Source: Pseudomonas lutea (GTDB taxonomy: Bacteria; Pseudomonadota; Gammaproteobacteria; Pseudomonadales; Pseudomonadaceae). Taken from it: DNA of 64,000 bases. The notes under the pieces were generated by a model that made no database searches, was not told the origin of the DNA, and saw nothing but the letters and a program-made list of their open reading frames with translations. Below are positions 36,565-47,087 of this stretch, one piece after another. The position numbers were made by a program, and so were the translations under genes. The stretch is from NCBI RefSeq assembly GCF_000759445.1, contig NZ_JRMB01000002.1, forward strand, positions 682,001 to 746,000. The letters are read 5' to 3'. Each line of letters starts with the position of its first letter. Position 1 is the first letter of the stretch.

Positions 36565-37509
36565 TTAGCCCTGCGGCCAGAACGCTCTGATCCCCGCCAC
36601 ACCTTGCGCACCGCAATCCCACGCCTGCGGACGATCCGTCGGCCCTACCCCGCCGAGCAAATACACCGGCTTGCTAAACCCGGCGATCAAGTCACGGGCC
36701 TTTTCCCAGCCGAGCGGTTGAGCGTCTGGATGGCTCAAGGTCGGCAGCACGGGCGAGAGCGTGACGAAATCCACGCCCATCTGTTCGGCGAGGCTCAGCT
36801 CCTCGGCGCTGTGGCATGAAGCTGCAAGCCAGCGGTCCTGGGGAAAAGGCCGTCCCTTGCTGGCGTACTTGCGCAGCTGCTCGCTGGTCAAGTGCCAACC
36901 TGCTGCGGGAAAGTCGCCCAGCCATTCGAGCGGCCCCTTGAGCATCAACTGCGCCTTGCCCGCACACAACCCCACCGCATCAACGGCAACGTCACGGTAT
37001 TTGGGGTCGTACATGTTCGGCGCACGCAGCTGGACCAGCTTGATGCCGGCAGCCACCGCCGTGCGAATGCCGCGCAACAGGTCCGGCGTTTCCAGATCGT
37101 CCGGGGTTATCAGGTACTCACCGGGCAGCCGCGCAGCCGCCACGATCGGCCGATTCGCTGCCGGAAAATCGTATTCGGCCAGCTCGCGCTGCGAAACCCA
37201 GGCCAACGGCTGGCCTTCAACACCGTGGGGCTCGCCGGTGAAGGACGACACTTCCCAGACATCCAGCAGCACCTGCTTGTCCGGGTAGTCGTGGCTGATC
37301 TTGATCAACGGACGCGCCGACGTCACGCTGATGCCCAGTTCTTCGTGCAGCTCGCGAGCAAGCGCGGCATCAACCGACTCACCTGCCTCGACCTTGCCCC
37401 CGGGAAACTCCCACAGGCCGCCTTGATGCTGGGTGTCGGCGCGTCGGGCAATGAGCACCTTGCCGTCGCTGCCACGGATGACTGCCGCAGCTACATGGAC
37501 TCGTTTCAC
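36565..37509 (-). CDS. Nudix hydrolase - thiamine-phosphate-synthase-like fusion
   Basis: 314 residues with two domains. Residues 1-130 are a MutT-type Nudix domain with a complete Nudix box (GGKVEAGESVDAALARELHE, then ELGI). Residues ~140-314 resemble ThiE/TenI: ITPDDL start, IKLVQLRAPN, WHLTSEQL, WLAASCHSAEEL, VDFVTLSPVLPTLSHP and PVYLLGGV. The order is typical of a Pseudomonas protein annotated as a MutT homologue. The Nudix part probably cleans damaged nucleotides (8-oxo-dGTP) or hydrolyses a thiamine-like pyrophosphate. The GTG at 37509 overlaps the GST stop (GTGA). Sequence alone does not show whether the ThiE part is active. Confidence 0.85.
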   Translation of the reverse strand: MKRVHVAAAVIRGSDGKVLIARRADTQHQGGLWEFPGGKVEAGESVDAALARELHEELGISVTSARPLIKISHDYPDKQVLLDVWEVSSFTGEPHGVEGQPLAWVSQRELAEYDFPAANRPIVAAARLPGEYLITPDDLETPDLLRGIRTAVAAGIKLVQLRAPNMYDPKYRDVAVDAVGLCAGKAQLMLKGPLEWLGDFPAAGWHLTSEQLRKYASKGRPFPQDRWLAASCHSAEELSLAEQMGVDFVTLSPVLPTLSHPDAQPLGWEKARDLIAGFSKPVYLLGGVGPTDRPQAWDCGAQGVAGIRAFWPQG

Positions 37510-38138
37510 GCTTGACCTTCCTCCAATCCTGCCTGCAGCCAGCGCTTGAACGCCGGCCACTGATACAGCGTTTCGACGTACGCCGCAGCGTCCGCTGGCA
37601 ATTGCACCTGATACGTGCGAAAGCGCACAGCGACCGGTGCGAAAAATGCGTCGACGATGCCCGGCGCGCCGAACAGGAAGCCCTTTCCTGCCCCAGACAC
37701 CGCACGGCATTCGCGCCACAATGTCACCATGCGGTCGATGTCCGCCTGAGCCTCGACTTCGATGACTTCCAGTGCCTCGTTGCGCTGCACATCCATCGGC
37801 AGCCGCGAGCGCAACCCGGCGAAACCGCTGTGCATCTGCGCGCACGCCGAGCGTGCCTGAGCACGGGCTGCCACATCTGCCGGCCACAAGCCGGCGCCTG
37901 GAAAGCGCTCGGCAAGGTACTCACAAATGGCCAGCGAATCGACAATCGTGCCGTGGTCGCATTTGAGTGCAGGGACTTTGCCCGTCGGCGAATGCTCAAG
38001 AATAAGGCGGGTGGTGTCGGTCTGATTCAGGCGAATCACCTGATCGGTAAACGCCTCGCCGGTCAGCACAAGCGCCAGCCAGGGGCGCATAGACCAGGAG
38101 GAATAGCGCTTGTCGCCGATGATCAAATGCAGGCTCAT
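37506..38138 (-). CDS. Glutathione S-transferase family protein
   Basis: 210 residues. Thioredoxin-like N-terminal domain with KRYSSWSMRPWLAL (Ser of the catalytic region) and a cis-Pro motif GKVPALKCD followed by the glutathione-binding DSLAICEYL; an all-helical C-terminal domain follows. It matches the maleylacetoacetate isomerase/YfcF-type GST group; substrate unknown. ATG 38138. The last codons overlap the Nudix gene start, so the two are translationally coupled. Confidence 0.9.
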   Translation of the reverse strand: MSLHLIIGDKRYSSWSMRPWLALVLTGEAFTDQVIRLNQTDTTRLILEHSPTGKVPALKCDHGTIVDSLAICEYLAERFPGAGLWPADVAARAQARSACAQMHSGFAGLRSRLPMDVQRNEALEVIEVEAQADIDRMVTLWRECRAVSGAGKGFLFGAPGIVDAFFAPVAVRFRTYQVQLPADAAAYVETLYQWPAFKRWLQAGLEEGQA

Positions 38139-38228
38139 GTCTTGGCTCCGTTGAAGACTCATGAAACATCATGGGCGCTACCCCGCGCTCATGACAGTCG
38201 CCCTTCTCGAGGCAGAGGCTGTCTCTGC

Positions 38229-38252
38229 GGGAGCGACCGGGGTGGCGCTCCC
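38229..38252. other. Inverted repeat between argJ and the GST gene
   Basis: GGGAGCG-ACCGGGGTGG-CGCTCCC in the 172-bp gap between the argJ stop and the GST start. It may be a weak terminator for argJ or a remnant of another REP family. No T run is obvious on the argJ strand. Confidence 0.4.
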
Positions 38253-38310
38253 ACAGATCACAGTTCAACCCCGCAATAAACGTTGTTTGGGCGCAGACCA
38301 AAAAAGTCTG

Positions 38311-39528
38311 TCAGGTGCGGTATTCCGCATTGATCTTCACATACTCGTGCGACAGGTCAGTGGTCCAGATGGTTTCGCTGCAGTCACCACGGCCCAACTC
38401 GATGCGGATCGTGATTTCTTCCTGCGCCATCACCAGCGAGCCTTGTTCTTCGGTGTAGGTGCTGGCGCGGGCGCCTTTGCTGGCGATGCACACGTCACCC
38501 AGAAACACGTCGATCTTGCTGACGTCGAGGTCCGGCACGCCCGCGCGACCCACGGCCGCAAGAATCCGCCCCCAGTTCGGGTCGGAAGCAAAGAGCGCCG
38601 TTTTAATCAGCGGCGAGTGGGCCACGGTGTAACCCACGTCCAGGCACTCTTGATGATTGCCACCGCCGTTGACTTCGACCGTCACGAACTTGGTGGCGCC
38701 CTCGCCGTCACGGACGATGGCCTGAGCGACATCCATGCACACTTCGAAGACCGCCTTTTTCAATGCCTCAAACAGCGGGCCTTTGGCTTCGGTCACCGCT
38801 GGAAGCGCGGCCTGACCGGTGGCAATCAGCATGCAGCAGTCGTTGGTCGACGTGTCGCCGTCGATGGTGATGCGGTTGAACGACTTGTTGGCGCCGTCGC
38901 GAATCAGGTCCTGCAGCACGCCCGGCGCCACGGCAGCGTCGGTGGCGATGTAGCCCAGCATGGTCGCCATGTTCGGACGAATCATGCCCGCGCCCTTGCT
39001 GATGCCGGTCACGGTCACGGTCACGCCATCGAGCACGAACTGGCGGCTCGCACCTTTGGGCAAGGTGTCGGTGGTCATGATGCCGGTCGCGGCAGCGGCC
39101 CAGTTGTCGACGGACAAATCATCCAGGGCTGCCTGGAGCGCACCTTCGATTTTCTCGACCGGCAACGGCTCGCCAATCACGCCCGTCGAGAATGGCAGTA
39201 CGGCGCCGGCCTCCACGCCGGTGATCTCGGCGAGTCTGGCGCAGGTGCGCTCGGCAGCCGCCAGGCCCGGCTCGCCAGTACCGGCATTGGCGTTGCCGGT
39301 GTTGGTCAGCAGATAACGCACGGTGCCTTGTACACGCTGTTTGGCCAGGATGACGGGGGCAGCGCAAAAAGCGTTCAACGTAAACACGCCGGCGACGCTT
39401 GAGCCTTCGGCGCAACGCATGACCACGACATCCTTGCGCCCCGGGCGCTTGATGCCCGCAGAAGCGATGCCAAGTTCAAAACCGGGAACCGGGTGCAGCG
39501 TCGGCAACGGACCAAGACCAACAGCCAT
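38311..39528 (-). CDS. argJ: Bifunctional ornithine acetyltransferase / N-acetylglutamate synthase
   Basis: 405 residues. ArgJ transfers the acetyl group from N-acetylornithine to glutamate and thus recycles it in the arginine pathway. The precursor is self-cleaved before a conserved Thr; the matching stretch [17 protein letters not shown] is intact. Other conserved parts are [11 protein letters not shown] near residue 115 and [20 protein letters not shown] 39528 (MAVGLGPL) is the standard start; a longer in-frame N-terminus to 39555 is not. The gene stands between secA (upstream) and the GST gene. Confidence 0.96.
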   Translation of the reverse strand: MAVGLGPLPTLHPVPGFELGIASAGIKRPGRKDVVVMRCAEGSSVAGVFTLNAFCAAPVILAKQRVQGTVRYLLTNTGNANAGTGEPGLAAAERTCARLAEITGVEAGAVLPFSTGVIGEPLPVEKIEGALQAALDDLSVDNWAAAATGIMTTDTLPKGASRQFVLDGVTVTVTGISKGAGMIRPNMATMLGYIATDAAVAPGVLQDLIRDGANKSFNRITIDGDTSTNDCCMLIATGQAALPAVTEAKGPLFEALKKAVFEVCMDVAQAIVRDGEGATKFVTVEVNGGGNHQECLDVGYTVAHSPLIKTALFASDPNWGRILAAVGRAGVPDLDVSKIDVFLGDVCIASKGARASTYTEEQGSLVMAQEEITIRIELGRGDCSETIWTTDLSHEYVKINAEYRT

Positions 39529-39590
39529 GTAATGCGCTCCTTGAAAGACAATCATGCCGCGCGGTATTGCCGGGACGGCTCGATGGATTG

Positions 39591-39623
39591 AAAAACGCCG
39601 CGACGGCTAGGCCGGTCGCGGCG
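39591..39623 (-). terminator. Terminator after secA
   Basis: CGCCGCGAC-CGGCCTAGCC-GTCGCGGCG on the minus strand, nine perfect base pairs, followed by TTTTTC. It lies 41 bp after the secA stop and separates it from argJ. Confidence 0.9.
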
Positions 39624-39663
39624 TGATCTTACAGTTCAGCTACAGCCCGCCGCGCTTGGCGAC

Positions 39664-42414
39664 TCAGTTGATCTGGCCGTGGCAATGCTTGTACTTCTTG
39701 CCCGAACCACACCAGCACAGCTCGTTACGGCCCAGCTTCTGGTCGTTACGAACCGGCGTGAGTGCCTCGGCTGCGGCAACCGTTACCTCTTCACCGCTTT
39801 CGGCCAGCAAGTCAGGCTGATCAAGGCCCGGTGCTTCGGCATGCTGGAATTGCATGCGCTGCGCCAGCTCCTCGGCCTCGCGACGCAGACGCGCCTCTTC
39901 CTCGGCCGGGTCTTCGCGACGCACCTGAACGTGGGAAAGCACACGAATGGCGTCGCGCTTGATCGAATCGAGCAGCTCCTGGAACAGGGCAAACGACTCG
40001 CGCTTGTATTCCTGCTTCGGGTTCTTTTGAGCGTAGCCACGCAAGTGGATGCCGTGACGCAGGTGGTCCATGGTCGACAGGTGGTCTTTCCACAAATCGT
40101 CCAGCACGCGCAGGAGAATCTGCTTCTCGAACGTGCGCAGCGCCTCGGCACTGGCCTGGTCTTCTTTCTCGTTGTAGGCCGCCAGAATGGCTTCCATCAA
40201 CTTCGGACGCAGGGTGTCTTCGTTGAGATGGTCGTCTTCGTCGAGCCACTGCTGGATCGGCAGCTTCACGCCGAAATCGGTGCTGAGTGCGGATTCGAGA
40301 CCGGCCACATTCCACTGCTCAGGCAACGACTGCGGCGGAATGTGCGCGGAGATGGTGGCGTCGAGGACTTCTTCGCGGAACTCGGCAATGGTGTCACCAA
40401 TGTTGGTCGCAGCCAGCAGGCTGTTACGCATGTGGTAGATCACTTTACGCTGTTCGTTGGAGACGTCGTCGAACTCGAGCAACTGCTTGCGGATGTCGAA
40501 GTTGCGACCTTCCACCTTGCGCTGCGCTTTTTCGATGGCGTTGGTCACCATGCGGTGCTCGATCGCTTCGCCGGACTGCATGCCCAGCGCCTTCATGAAA
40601 TTCTTCACCCGATCAGAGGCAAAGATGCGCATCAGGCTGTCTTCCAGCGACAGGTAGAAACGGCTCGAACCGGTGTCACCCTGACGACCGGCACGACCAC
40701 GCAGCTGGTTGTCGATACGACGGGATTCGTGGCGTTCGGAAGCAATCACGTGAAGGCCGCCCGCCTCGATCACCTGCTGATGGCGTTTCTGCCAATCGGC
40801 CTTGATTTGCGCGATCTGCTCAGGGGTCGGGTCTTCCAGGCTGGCGACTTCGACTTCCCAGTTACCGCCCAACAGAATGTCGGTACCGCGACCGGCCATG
40901 TTGGTGGCGATGGTCAACGCACCCGGACGACCGGCCTGGGCGATGATTTCGGCTTCTTTTTCGTGGAACTTGGCGTTCAGAACCTTGTGCTCGATGCCTT
41001 CCTGCACCAGCAGTCGGGACATGTGCTCGGAGGTCTCGATGGTCGCAGTACCCACGAGCACAGGACGCTGCTCGGCCAGACAGGCCTTGATGTCCGTGAT
41101 GATCGCTGCGTACTTCTCTTCCGCGGTCAGGTACACCAGATCGTTGAAGTCTTTACGCGCCAACGGCTTGTTGGGCGGAATGACCATTACGGCCAGGGCG
41201 TAGATCTGGTGGAATTCGAACGCTTCGGTGTCCGCCGTACCGGTCATGCCGGACAGCTTGTTGTAGAGACGGAAGTAGTTCTGGAACGTGGTCGAGGCCA
41301 GGGTCTGGCTCTCGGCTTGAATGTTCAGGCCTTCCTTCGCTTCGATGGCCTGGTGCAGGCCCTCGGACAGACGACGACCCGGCATGGTACGACCGGTGTG
41401 CTCGTCGACCAGCAGGATCTGACCGTCCTGGACGATGTACTCGACGTTGCGATGGAACAGCTTGTGCGCGCGCAGACCGGCATAAACGTGGGTCAGCAGG
41501 CCCAGGTTATGCGCCGAATAAAGGCTTTCGCCTTCAGCCAGCAAGCCGACTTCGGTCAGCATCTCTTCGATGAACTGATGGCCGGATTCGTTGAGCTCCA
41601 CCTGACGGGATTTCTCGTCGATGGAGTAATGGCCTTGCTTGGTCACCTGGCCTTCCACTTCCTCGATGTGCTGCTCGAGCTTGGGGATCAGCTTGTTGAT
41701 TTCGGTGTAGAGCTTGGAGCTGTCTTCCGCCTGACCGGAGATGATCAGGGGCGTACGGGCTTCGTCGATGAGGATCGAGTCCACTTCGTCGATCACGGCG
41801 AAGTTCAGTTCACGCTGGAATTTGTCTTCCAGGCTGAACGCCATGTTGTCGCGCAGGTAGTCGAAGCCGAATTCGTTGTTGGTGCCGTAGGTGATGTCCG
41901 ACGCGTAGGCGGCGCGTTTTTCTTCCGGCGGCTGGAAAGGCGTAACGACGCCTACGGTCAGACCGAGGAATTCATACAGCGGGCGCATCCAGTTGGCGTC
42001 ACGACGGGCCAGGTAGTCGTTGACTGTAACCACGTGCACGCCTTTGCCGGACAGCGCGTTGAGGTAGACCGCGAGGGTCGCGACGAGGGTTTTACCTTCA
42101 CCGGTACGCATCTCGGCGATCATGCCTTCGTGCAGCGTCATACCGCCGATCAACTGTACGTCGAAGTGACGCATGCCCATGACGCGCTTGCCCGCCTCGC
42201 GGCACACCGCGAAGGCTTCCGGCAAGAGCTGGTCGAGGGTCTCACCTTTGGCTATGCGGGCCTTCAACTCATCGGTCTTGGCGCGCAGCTGTTCGTCCGA
42301 GAGGGCGACCATTTGCTCTTCGAAGCTGTTGACGACCTGGACCGTCTTGAGCATGCGCTTCACTTCGCGCTCGTTCTTGCTTCCGAAAAGTTTTTTTAAC
42401 AAAGGTGCAAACAT
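39664..42414 (-). CDS. secA: Preprotein translocase ATPase SecA
   Basis: 916-residue motor of the Sec pathway. The Walker A site reads [12 protein letters not shown] (about 101-112), the DEAD-like Walker B block is [18 protein letters not shown], and the helicase motif VI region is RGRAGRQGD. The C-terminal zinc-binding tail [15 protein letters not shown], which binds SecB, is complete. ATG 42414 gives the standard start [11 protein letters not shown]. No SecM leader peptide is recognisable in the upstream gap. The gene is preceded by the divergent dciA-like gene and followed by a terminator. Confidence 0.98.
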   Translation of the reverse strand: MFAPLLKKLFGSKNEREVKRMLKTVQVVNSFEEQMVALSDEQLRAKTDELKARIAKGETLDQLLPEAFAVCREAGKRVMGMRHFDVQLIGGMTLHEGMIAEMRTGEGKTLVATLAVYLNALSGKGVHVVTVNDYLARRDANWMRPLYEFLGLTVGVVTPFQPPEEKRAAYASDITYGTNNEFGFDYLRDNMAFSLEDKFQRELNFAVIDEVDSILIDEARTPLIISGQAEDSSKLYTEINKLIPKLEQHIEEVEGQVTKQGHYSIDEKSRQVELNESGHQFIEEMLTEVGLLAEGESLYSAHNLGLLTHVYAGLRAHKLFHRNVEYIVQDGQILLVDEHTGRTMPGRRLSEGLHQAIEAKEGLNIQAESQTLASTTFQNYFRLYNKLSGMTGTADTEAFEFHQIYALAVMVIPPNKPLARKDFNDLVYLTAEEKYAAIITDIKACLAEQRPVLVGTATIETSEHMSRLLVQEGIEHKVLNAKFHEKEAEIIAQAGRPGALTIATNMAGRGTDILLGGNWEVEVASLEDPTPEQIAQIKADWQKRHQQVIEAGGLHVIASERHESRRIDNQLRGRAGRQGDTGSSRFYLSLEDSLMRIFASDRVKNFMKALGMQSGEAIEHRMVTNAIEKAQRKVEGRNFDIRKQLLEFDDVSNEQRKVIYHMRNSLLAATNIGDTIAEFREEVLDATISAHIPPQSLPEQWNVAGLESALSTDFGVKLPIQQWLDEDDHLNEDTLRPKLMEAILAAYNEKEDQASAEALRTFEKQILLRVLDDLWKDHLSTMDHLRHGIHLRGYAQKNPKQEYKRESFALFQELLDSIKRDAIRVLSHVQVRREDPAEEEARLRREAEELAQRMQFQHAEAPGLDQPDLLAESGEEVTVAAAEALTPVRNDQKLGRNELCWCGSGKKYKHCHGQIN

Positions 42415-42734
42415 ATCGAAAGGATCTTCCACACATAGGGATGGAGGGCGGCCCCGTGAGTCGCCCGAGCAGCCCTCATGGCCGCATGCGAACGAGCATT
42501 CTACCCGGAAATGGTGGTGAGGAAAGTGGCGTTATTCCACGATGCTGGCACAGCAATGTTACGGGGCAGAAGTACAATAGGGGCATTTCTCATGACTTCA
42601 ACCCGTGCAGGCCAGAAGTTTGATTAATGTTTTTTCATGATAGAGCGTCGCTTTTTCGCCCTGAGTCGTCTGCGGCCAAGGTGCTTTGGCACTTTCTGCT
42701 AACATCCCGCGCTGGCAACATCAGGCTCACCATT
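42415..42734. other. Divergent promoter region between secA and the DciA-like gene
   Basis: 320 bp without a gene. A TACAAT at 42573-42578 may be the -10 of the DciA-like gene, but no good -35 is visible. I see no secM-like ORF with an arrest motif, nor repeats. Promoters for both directions are presumably inside. Confidence 0.5.
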
Positions 42735-43199
42735 ATGGCATTCCGTCCTCTACCGGCTCGCGCACCATCCGTCCTGCTTCGCGAAGCCCGGCCGCTAAAA
42801 GCCATTTTCAGCCATGCTCAACGCCTGGCTCATCTTCAACGACTGCTGGAAAGTCAGCTGCAACCGGCTGCGCGCGAGCACTGCCATGTCGCCTCGTGGC
42901 GCGAAGGCACCTTGCTGCTGATCGTCACGGACGGTCACTGGGCCACCCGATTGCGGTATCAGCAGAAGCGTCTGCAGCGGCAGTTGGTCGCGTTCAAGGA
43001 ATTCGCCAACCTCACCCGGCTGCAACTGAAGGTGCAGCCTGCCCGAACCCACCGAAGCGCGGCCACTCAGACCCGAGACCTCTCGGTGTCAGCAGCCGAA
43101 ACCATCACCGCTACGGCAGAGGGCATCACCGACCCCAAGTTGCGCGCGGCATTGGAGCGGCTGGCAGCGCATGCGACGCCGAAGGACCCTGCCAATTAG
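42735..43199 (+). CDS. dciA: DUF721 (DciA-like) protein
   Basis: 154 residues, basic, with a DUF721 core: a helix (LREARPLKAIFSHAQRLAHLQRLLESQL) followed by HCHVASWREGTLLLIVTDGHWATRLRYQQKRL. DciA is the ancestral loader of the replicative helicase DnaB in bacteria without DnaC, such as Pseudomonas. A location beside secA and lpxC is, as I recall, typical of this gene. The C-terminal ~50 residues are low in order and Thr/Ala-rich. ATG 42735. Function is transferred from the family only. Confidence 0.75.
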   Translation: MAFRPLPARAPSVLLREARPLKAIFSHAQRLAHLQRLLESQLQPAAREHCHVASWREGTLLLIVTDGHWATRLRYQQKRLQRQLVAFKEFANLTRLQLKVQPARTHRSAATQTRDLSVSAAETITATAEGITDPKLRAALERLAAHATPKDPAN

Positions 43200-43265
43200 T
43201 GGGACTAACATTCATATCGCCCTCCATTAAGCCGGACTGACCCTAGCCCTGCGCCCTTCCGGTCT

Positions 43266-43352
43266 GTAGGAGCCGGCTTGCTGGCGAGTGCGTCCCTTCA
43301 GACGCATCGAGAGTGGATGTTGAATCGGATTCGCCAGCAAGCCGGCTCCTAC
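43266..43352. repeat. REP doublet after the DciA-like gene
   Basis: Inverted REP cores at 43266-43287 (+) and 43331-43352 (-), 43 bp apart, in the 332-bp gap between convergent genes. The remainder of the gap is the lpxC terminator at 43477. Confidence 0.95.
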
Positions 43353-43476
43353 AGATTGCGTCACTCCTGACGTCACCTCCGCCGGCCAGATAGTTACCGG
43401 CATTCCGACTTTGGCAACACATGACCCTTCCAGCGGCCACTGCGCTTCGGCGACACAGTGTTTTTCACAGCCCCAC

Positions 43477-43500
43477 AAAAAAGGCCACCCGAAGGTGGCC
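43477..43500 (-). terminator. Terminator after lpxC, end of the dcw cluster
   Basis: GGCCACC-TTCG-GGTGGCC with a UUCG tetraloop on the minus strand, followed by TTTTTT. Located 32 bp after the lpxC stop. Confidence 0.92.
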
Positions 43501-43531
43501 TCAAAACATCAGAACGAGAAGAAGAGACTGT

Positions 43532-44443
43532 TTACACCGCCGCAACAGGGCGCATGTAGGAGATCGGTGCGGTGCTGGCATCTTCGAAGGTCACAACTTC
43601 CCAAGCGTCTTCCTGAGCGATCAACGCACGAAGCAAACGATTGTTCAGGCCGTGTCCCGACTTGAAGCCCTGATACTCGCCGATCAGGCTGTTGCCCAAC
43701 AGATACAGGTCACCGATGGCGTCCAGAATCTTGTGTTTGACGAATTCGTCTTCGTAACGAAGACCGTCCTCGTTCAACACGCCGTCCTTGTCCACGACGA
43801 TTGCGTTTTCGACGCTGCCGCCCAGAGCAAGGTTGTGTTTACGCAAGTATTCGATGTCCTTCATGAAACCGAATGTTCGCGCACGGCTCACTTCTTTTAC
43901 GAACGAAGTGCTGGAAAAGTCCACACAAGCCGTTTGGGTGCGGTTCTTCAGATAGGGGTGATCGAAATCGATCTCGAACCCGACCTTGAAACCTTCAAAC
44001 GGTAAAAATTTCGCGTGCTTGCCGTCTTCTTCAACACACACTTCTTTAAGTATGCGGATGAATTTTTTCGGTGCGTCCTGTTCCTCCAGGCCAGCCGATT
44101 GAATCAGGAATACGAAGGGACCTGCGCTGCCGTCCATGATGGGAACTTCGGAGGCAGAAAGTTCAACGTAGGCGTTATCGATGCCAAGGCCGGCCATGGC
44201 CGACAGCAAGTGCTCAACCGTATCGACCTTCACGTCACCGTTGAACAGTGTCGTCGAGAGCGTGGTGTCGCCAACATTCAACGCGTGAGCGTTGATCTGG
44301 ACTACCGGCTCAAGGTCGGTACGGAAAAACACAATGCCAGCGTTCACAGGTGCAGGTTTGAGGGTCAGGTAAACCTTTTCCCCCGAGTGCAGGCCGATAC
44401 CTGTGGCACGGATAATGTTCTTCAGGGTGCGTTGTTTAATCAT
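43532..44443 (-). CDS. lpxC: UDP-3-O-acyl-N-acetylglucosamine deacetylase LpxC
   Basis: 303-residue zinc enzyme catalysing the committed step of lipid A synthesis. The zinc/active-site motifs are all present: the first His in [38 protein letters not shown] with His and Asp, and [15 protein letters not shown] with the catalytic His. Length is standard. It is the last gene of the cluster, 112 bp after ftsZ, and probably has its own promoter too. Complete C-terminus. Confidence 0.98.
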   Translation of the reverse strand: MIKQRTLKNIIRATGIGLHSGEKVYLTLKPAPVNAGIVFFRTDLEPVVQINAHALNVGDTTLSTTLFNGDVKVDTVEHLLSAMAGLGIDNAYVELSASEVPIMDGSAGPFVFLIQSAGLEEQDAPKKFIRILKEVCVEEDGKHAKFLPFEGFKVGFEIDFDHPYLKNRTQTACVDFSSTSFVKEVSRARTFGFMKDIEYLRKHNLALGGSVENAIVVDKDGVLNEDGLRYEDEFVKHKILDAIGDLYLLGNSLIGEYQGFKSGHGLNNRLLRALIAQEDAWEVVTFEDASTAPISYMRPVAAV

Positions 44444-44555
44444 GGCATTGGCCGCTTCAGCGCATATCGCGAATTAGTATCAACAAAGGCTGGCGATGAT
44501 AGCAGACCTCGCCTTTGCTGAACACCAATCACCCTTATACCCCTGATAGAACCCA

Positions 44556-45749
44556 TTAATCAGCCTGACGACGCAGGAAGGCTGGAATATCCAGGTAATC
44601 CAGATCGTCTTGCGGATTCATCTTCGCTGCGGCTGTTGCGCCTGCGTGTGCTTGATTGCGCATCACGGTCGGACGGTCCAGGTCGCGGTAGTTCACCGAC
44701 GGCAACTCCTGGCGAGCGGCATGTTGCTGCGCAGGTGCGGCTTGGGCGGCGGTTTGCAGCGTGTTGTCGATGACCTTGACAGGCTTCTCGATTTTCGCGC
44801 CAAGACCGGTTGCAACCACAGTCACGTGCAGCTCGTCGCGCATGTCCGGATCGATAACGGTACCGACCTTGACCATGGCGTGCTCGGAGGCGAACGCTTC
44901 GATGATGCTACCCACGTCGGAATACTCACCCAGAGACAGGTCAGGACCGGCAGTGATGTTGACCAGAATGCCGCGAGCACCTTGCAGGTTCACGTCTTCC
45001 AGCAACGGGTTGCGGATGGCCGCTTCGGTGGCTTCACGCGCACGGTTCGGACCGCTGGCGCAGCCAGTGCCCATCATCGCCATGCCCATCTCGGACATGA
45101 CAGTGCGTACGTCAGCGAAGTCGACGTTGATCATGCCCGGACGCTTGATGATGTCGGAGATACCGCGAACGGCACCGGCCAGTACATCGTCAGCCTTGGC
45201 GAATGCCGACAGCAGGCTGGCGTCTTTCCCCAGGATGGTCAGCAGCTTCTCGTTGGGAATGGTGATCAACGAGTCAACGCTTTCCGACAGCGCGCGAATG
45301 CCTTCATCGGCAATCTGCATACGCTTGCGGCCTTCGAACGGGAACGGACGGGTGACCACTGCTACGGTCAGGATGCCCATTTCCTTGGCCACTTCAGCAA
45401 TGATCGGGGCCGCGCCGGTGCCGGTACCGCCACCCATGCCAGTGGTGATGAAAACCATGTTGGTGCCTTGCAGCACTTCAGCAATGCGCTCACGGTCTTC
45501 CAGGGCAGCTTGACGGCCGACTTCAGGGTTTGCACCTGCGCCCAGGCCCTTGGTCACGCCGGTACCCAGTTGCAGAATGGTACGTGCACCAATGTTTTTC
45601 AGTGCCTGAGCATCGGTGTTGGCGCAGATGAACTCGACGCCTTCGATGTTGCTCTTGACCATGTGATTGACTGCGTTGCCGCCGCCACCACCAACGCCGA
45701 TAACTTTAATTACCGGGCTTTGTGGGATGTTGTCTACGAGCTCGAACAT
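44556..45749 (-). CDS. ftsZ: Cell-division tubulin FtsZ
   Basis: 397 residues. The GTP-binding signature GMGGGTGTGAAP is near residues 104-115 and the T7-loop region FADVRTVMSEMGMAMMG follows. The C-terminal linker and the conserved ZipA/FtsA-binding peptide DYLDIPAFLRRQAD are present. It polymerises at mid-cell into the Z ring. Adjacent to ftsA (63 bp), as in other Pseudomonas. Confidence 0.99.
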   Translation of the reverse strand: MFELVDNIPQSPVIKVIGVGGGGGNAVNHMVKSNIEGVEFICANTDAQALKNIGARTILQLGTGVTKGLGAGANPEVGRQAALEDRERIAEVLQGTNMVFITTGMGGGTGTGAAPIIAEVAKEMGILTVAVVTRPFPFEGRKRMQIADEGIRALSESVDSLITIPNEKLLTILGKDASLLSAFAKADDVLAGAVRGISDIIKRPGMINVDFADVRTVMSEMGMAMMGTGCASGPNRAREATEAAIRNPLLEDVNLQGARGILVNITAGPDLSLGEYSDVGSIIEAFASEHAMVKVGTVIDPDMRDELHVTVVATGLGAKIEKPVKVIDNTLQTAAQAAPAQQHAARQELPSVNYRDLDRPTVMRNQAHAGATAAAKMNPQDDLDYLDIPAFLRRQAD

Positions 45750-45812
45750 GTTCCCTCTCCTTCAGTTCTCTAGTTTTATGTCGCCTGTTGCCTGCCTACC
45801 GCTTTTTGAATC

Positions 45813-47072
45813 TTAGAAATTCCCCTGGACCCAGCGCTTGAGACGCTCTAACACTGGAGCCTTCGGTTCATCGCTATAACTGCTACCGGAGCCGGAAAGG
45901 CCGGACAGCGAGATGCCGTCGGACTGCTTTTGCAGTCCGTACAGCAACAGGCCGACGCCGGTTGAGTAGATCGGGTTGCGAACGACGTCCGCGAGCCCTT
46001 TGACGCTATGCGGTACACCCAGGCGTACCGGCATGTGGAAGATCTCTTCGGCCAGTTCAACTGCGCCTTCCATTTTCGAGGTGCCACCGGTCAGCACGAT
46101 GCCGGCCGGGATAAGGTCCTCGTAGCCGCTGCGACGCAGCTCGGCCTGGATCAGAGTGAACAGCTCGTCATAACGCGGCTCGACCACTTCGGCGAGGGCC
46201 TGACGGGACAGTTCACGCGGTGGACGGTCGCCCACGCTCGGCACTTTGATGGTCTCCCCGGCGCCGGCCAGCTTGGCCAGTGCGCAGGCGTAACGAATCT
46301 TGATTTCTTCGGCGTACTGAGTTGGCGTACGCAGCGCCATGGCGATGTCATTGGTGACCTGATCACCGGCGATCGGGATCACCGCGGTGTGACGAATCGC
46401 GCCTTCGGTGAAGATGGCGATGTCCGTAGTGCCGCCACCGATGTCCACCAGACAAACGCCCAGTTCTTTCTCGTCATCGGTCAGCACCGAGTACGCGGAC
46501 GCCAACTGCTCCAGAATGATGTCATCGACTTCGAGGCCGCAGCGGCGCACGCACTTCTCGATGTTCTGTGCCGCATTGACGGCGCAGGTCACCACGTGGA
46601 CCTTGGCTTCCAGGCGCACGCCCGACATGCCCAGTGGCTCGCGAACGCCTTCCTGGTTATCGATGACGTAGTCCTGCGGCAAGGTGTGCAGCACGCGTTG
46701 GTCAGCCGGGATCGCCACGGCTTGGGCAGCGTCAAGCACGCGTTCAAGGTCGGCCGAGCTCACTTCGCGGTCACGAATCGCCACGATGCCGTGGGAATTC
46801 AGGCTGCGAATGTGATTGCCCGCGACGCCGACGAACGCCGAGTGGATGCGGCAACCGGCCATTAGCTGCGCTTCTTCCACTGCGCGCTGGATCGACTGCA
46901 CGGTGGATTCGATATTCACCACCACGCCCTTCTTCAGGCCGCGGGACGGGTGAGTGCCGATACCGACGATTTCCAGCGTGCCATCAGCCGCGACTTCGCC
47001 TACCAGCGCCACCACCTTGGAGGTGCCGATATCCAATCCGACGATCATTTTGCCGCTTTGCACGTTTGCCAT
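45813..47072 (-). CDS. ftsA: Cell-division actin-like protein FtsA
   Basis: 419 residues of the actin/Hsp70 ATPase superfamily: phosphate-1 loop VGLDIGTSKVVALVGE, phosphate-2 CLVDIGGGTTDIAIF and adenosine-binding IVLTGGTSKMEG. The C-terminal amphipathic helix (PVLERLKRWVQGNF) anchors it to the membrane. It tethers FtsZ. Start ATG 47072 is 15 bp after ftsQ. Confidence 0.98.
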   Translation of the reverse strand: MANVQSGKMIVGLDIGTSKVVALVGEVAADGTLEIVGIGTHPSRGLKKGVVVNIESTVQSIQRAVEEAQLMAGCRIHSAFVGVAGNHIRSLNSHGIVAIRDREVSSADLERVLDAAQAVAIPADQRVLHTLPQDYVIDNQEGVREPLGMSGVRLEAKVHVVTCAVNAAQNIEKCVRRCGLEVDDIILEQLASAYSVLTDDEKELGVCLVDIGGGTTDIAIFTEGAIRHTAVIPIAGDQVTNDIAMALRTPTQYAEEIKIRYACALAKLAGAGETIKVPSVGDRPPRELSRQALAEVVEPRYDELFTLIQAELRRSGYEDLIPAGIVLTGGTSKMEGAVELAEEIFHMPVRLGVPHSVKGLADVVRNPIYSTGVGLLLYGLQKQSDGISLSGLSGSGSSYSDEPKAPVLERLKRWVQGNF

Positions 47073-47087
47073 GGGTCCTGCCTCTTA

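Noticed and set aside
42415..42734. secM arrest-peptide gene before secA
   Set aside because: No in-frame small ORF with an arrest motif or signal peptide; pseudomonads are not expected to have one.
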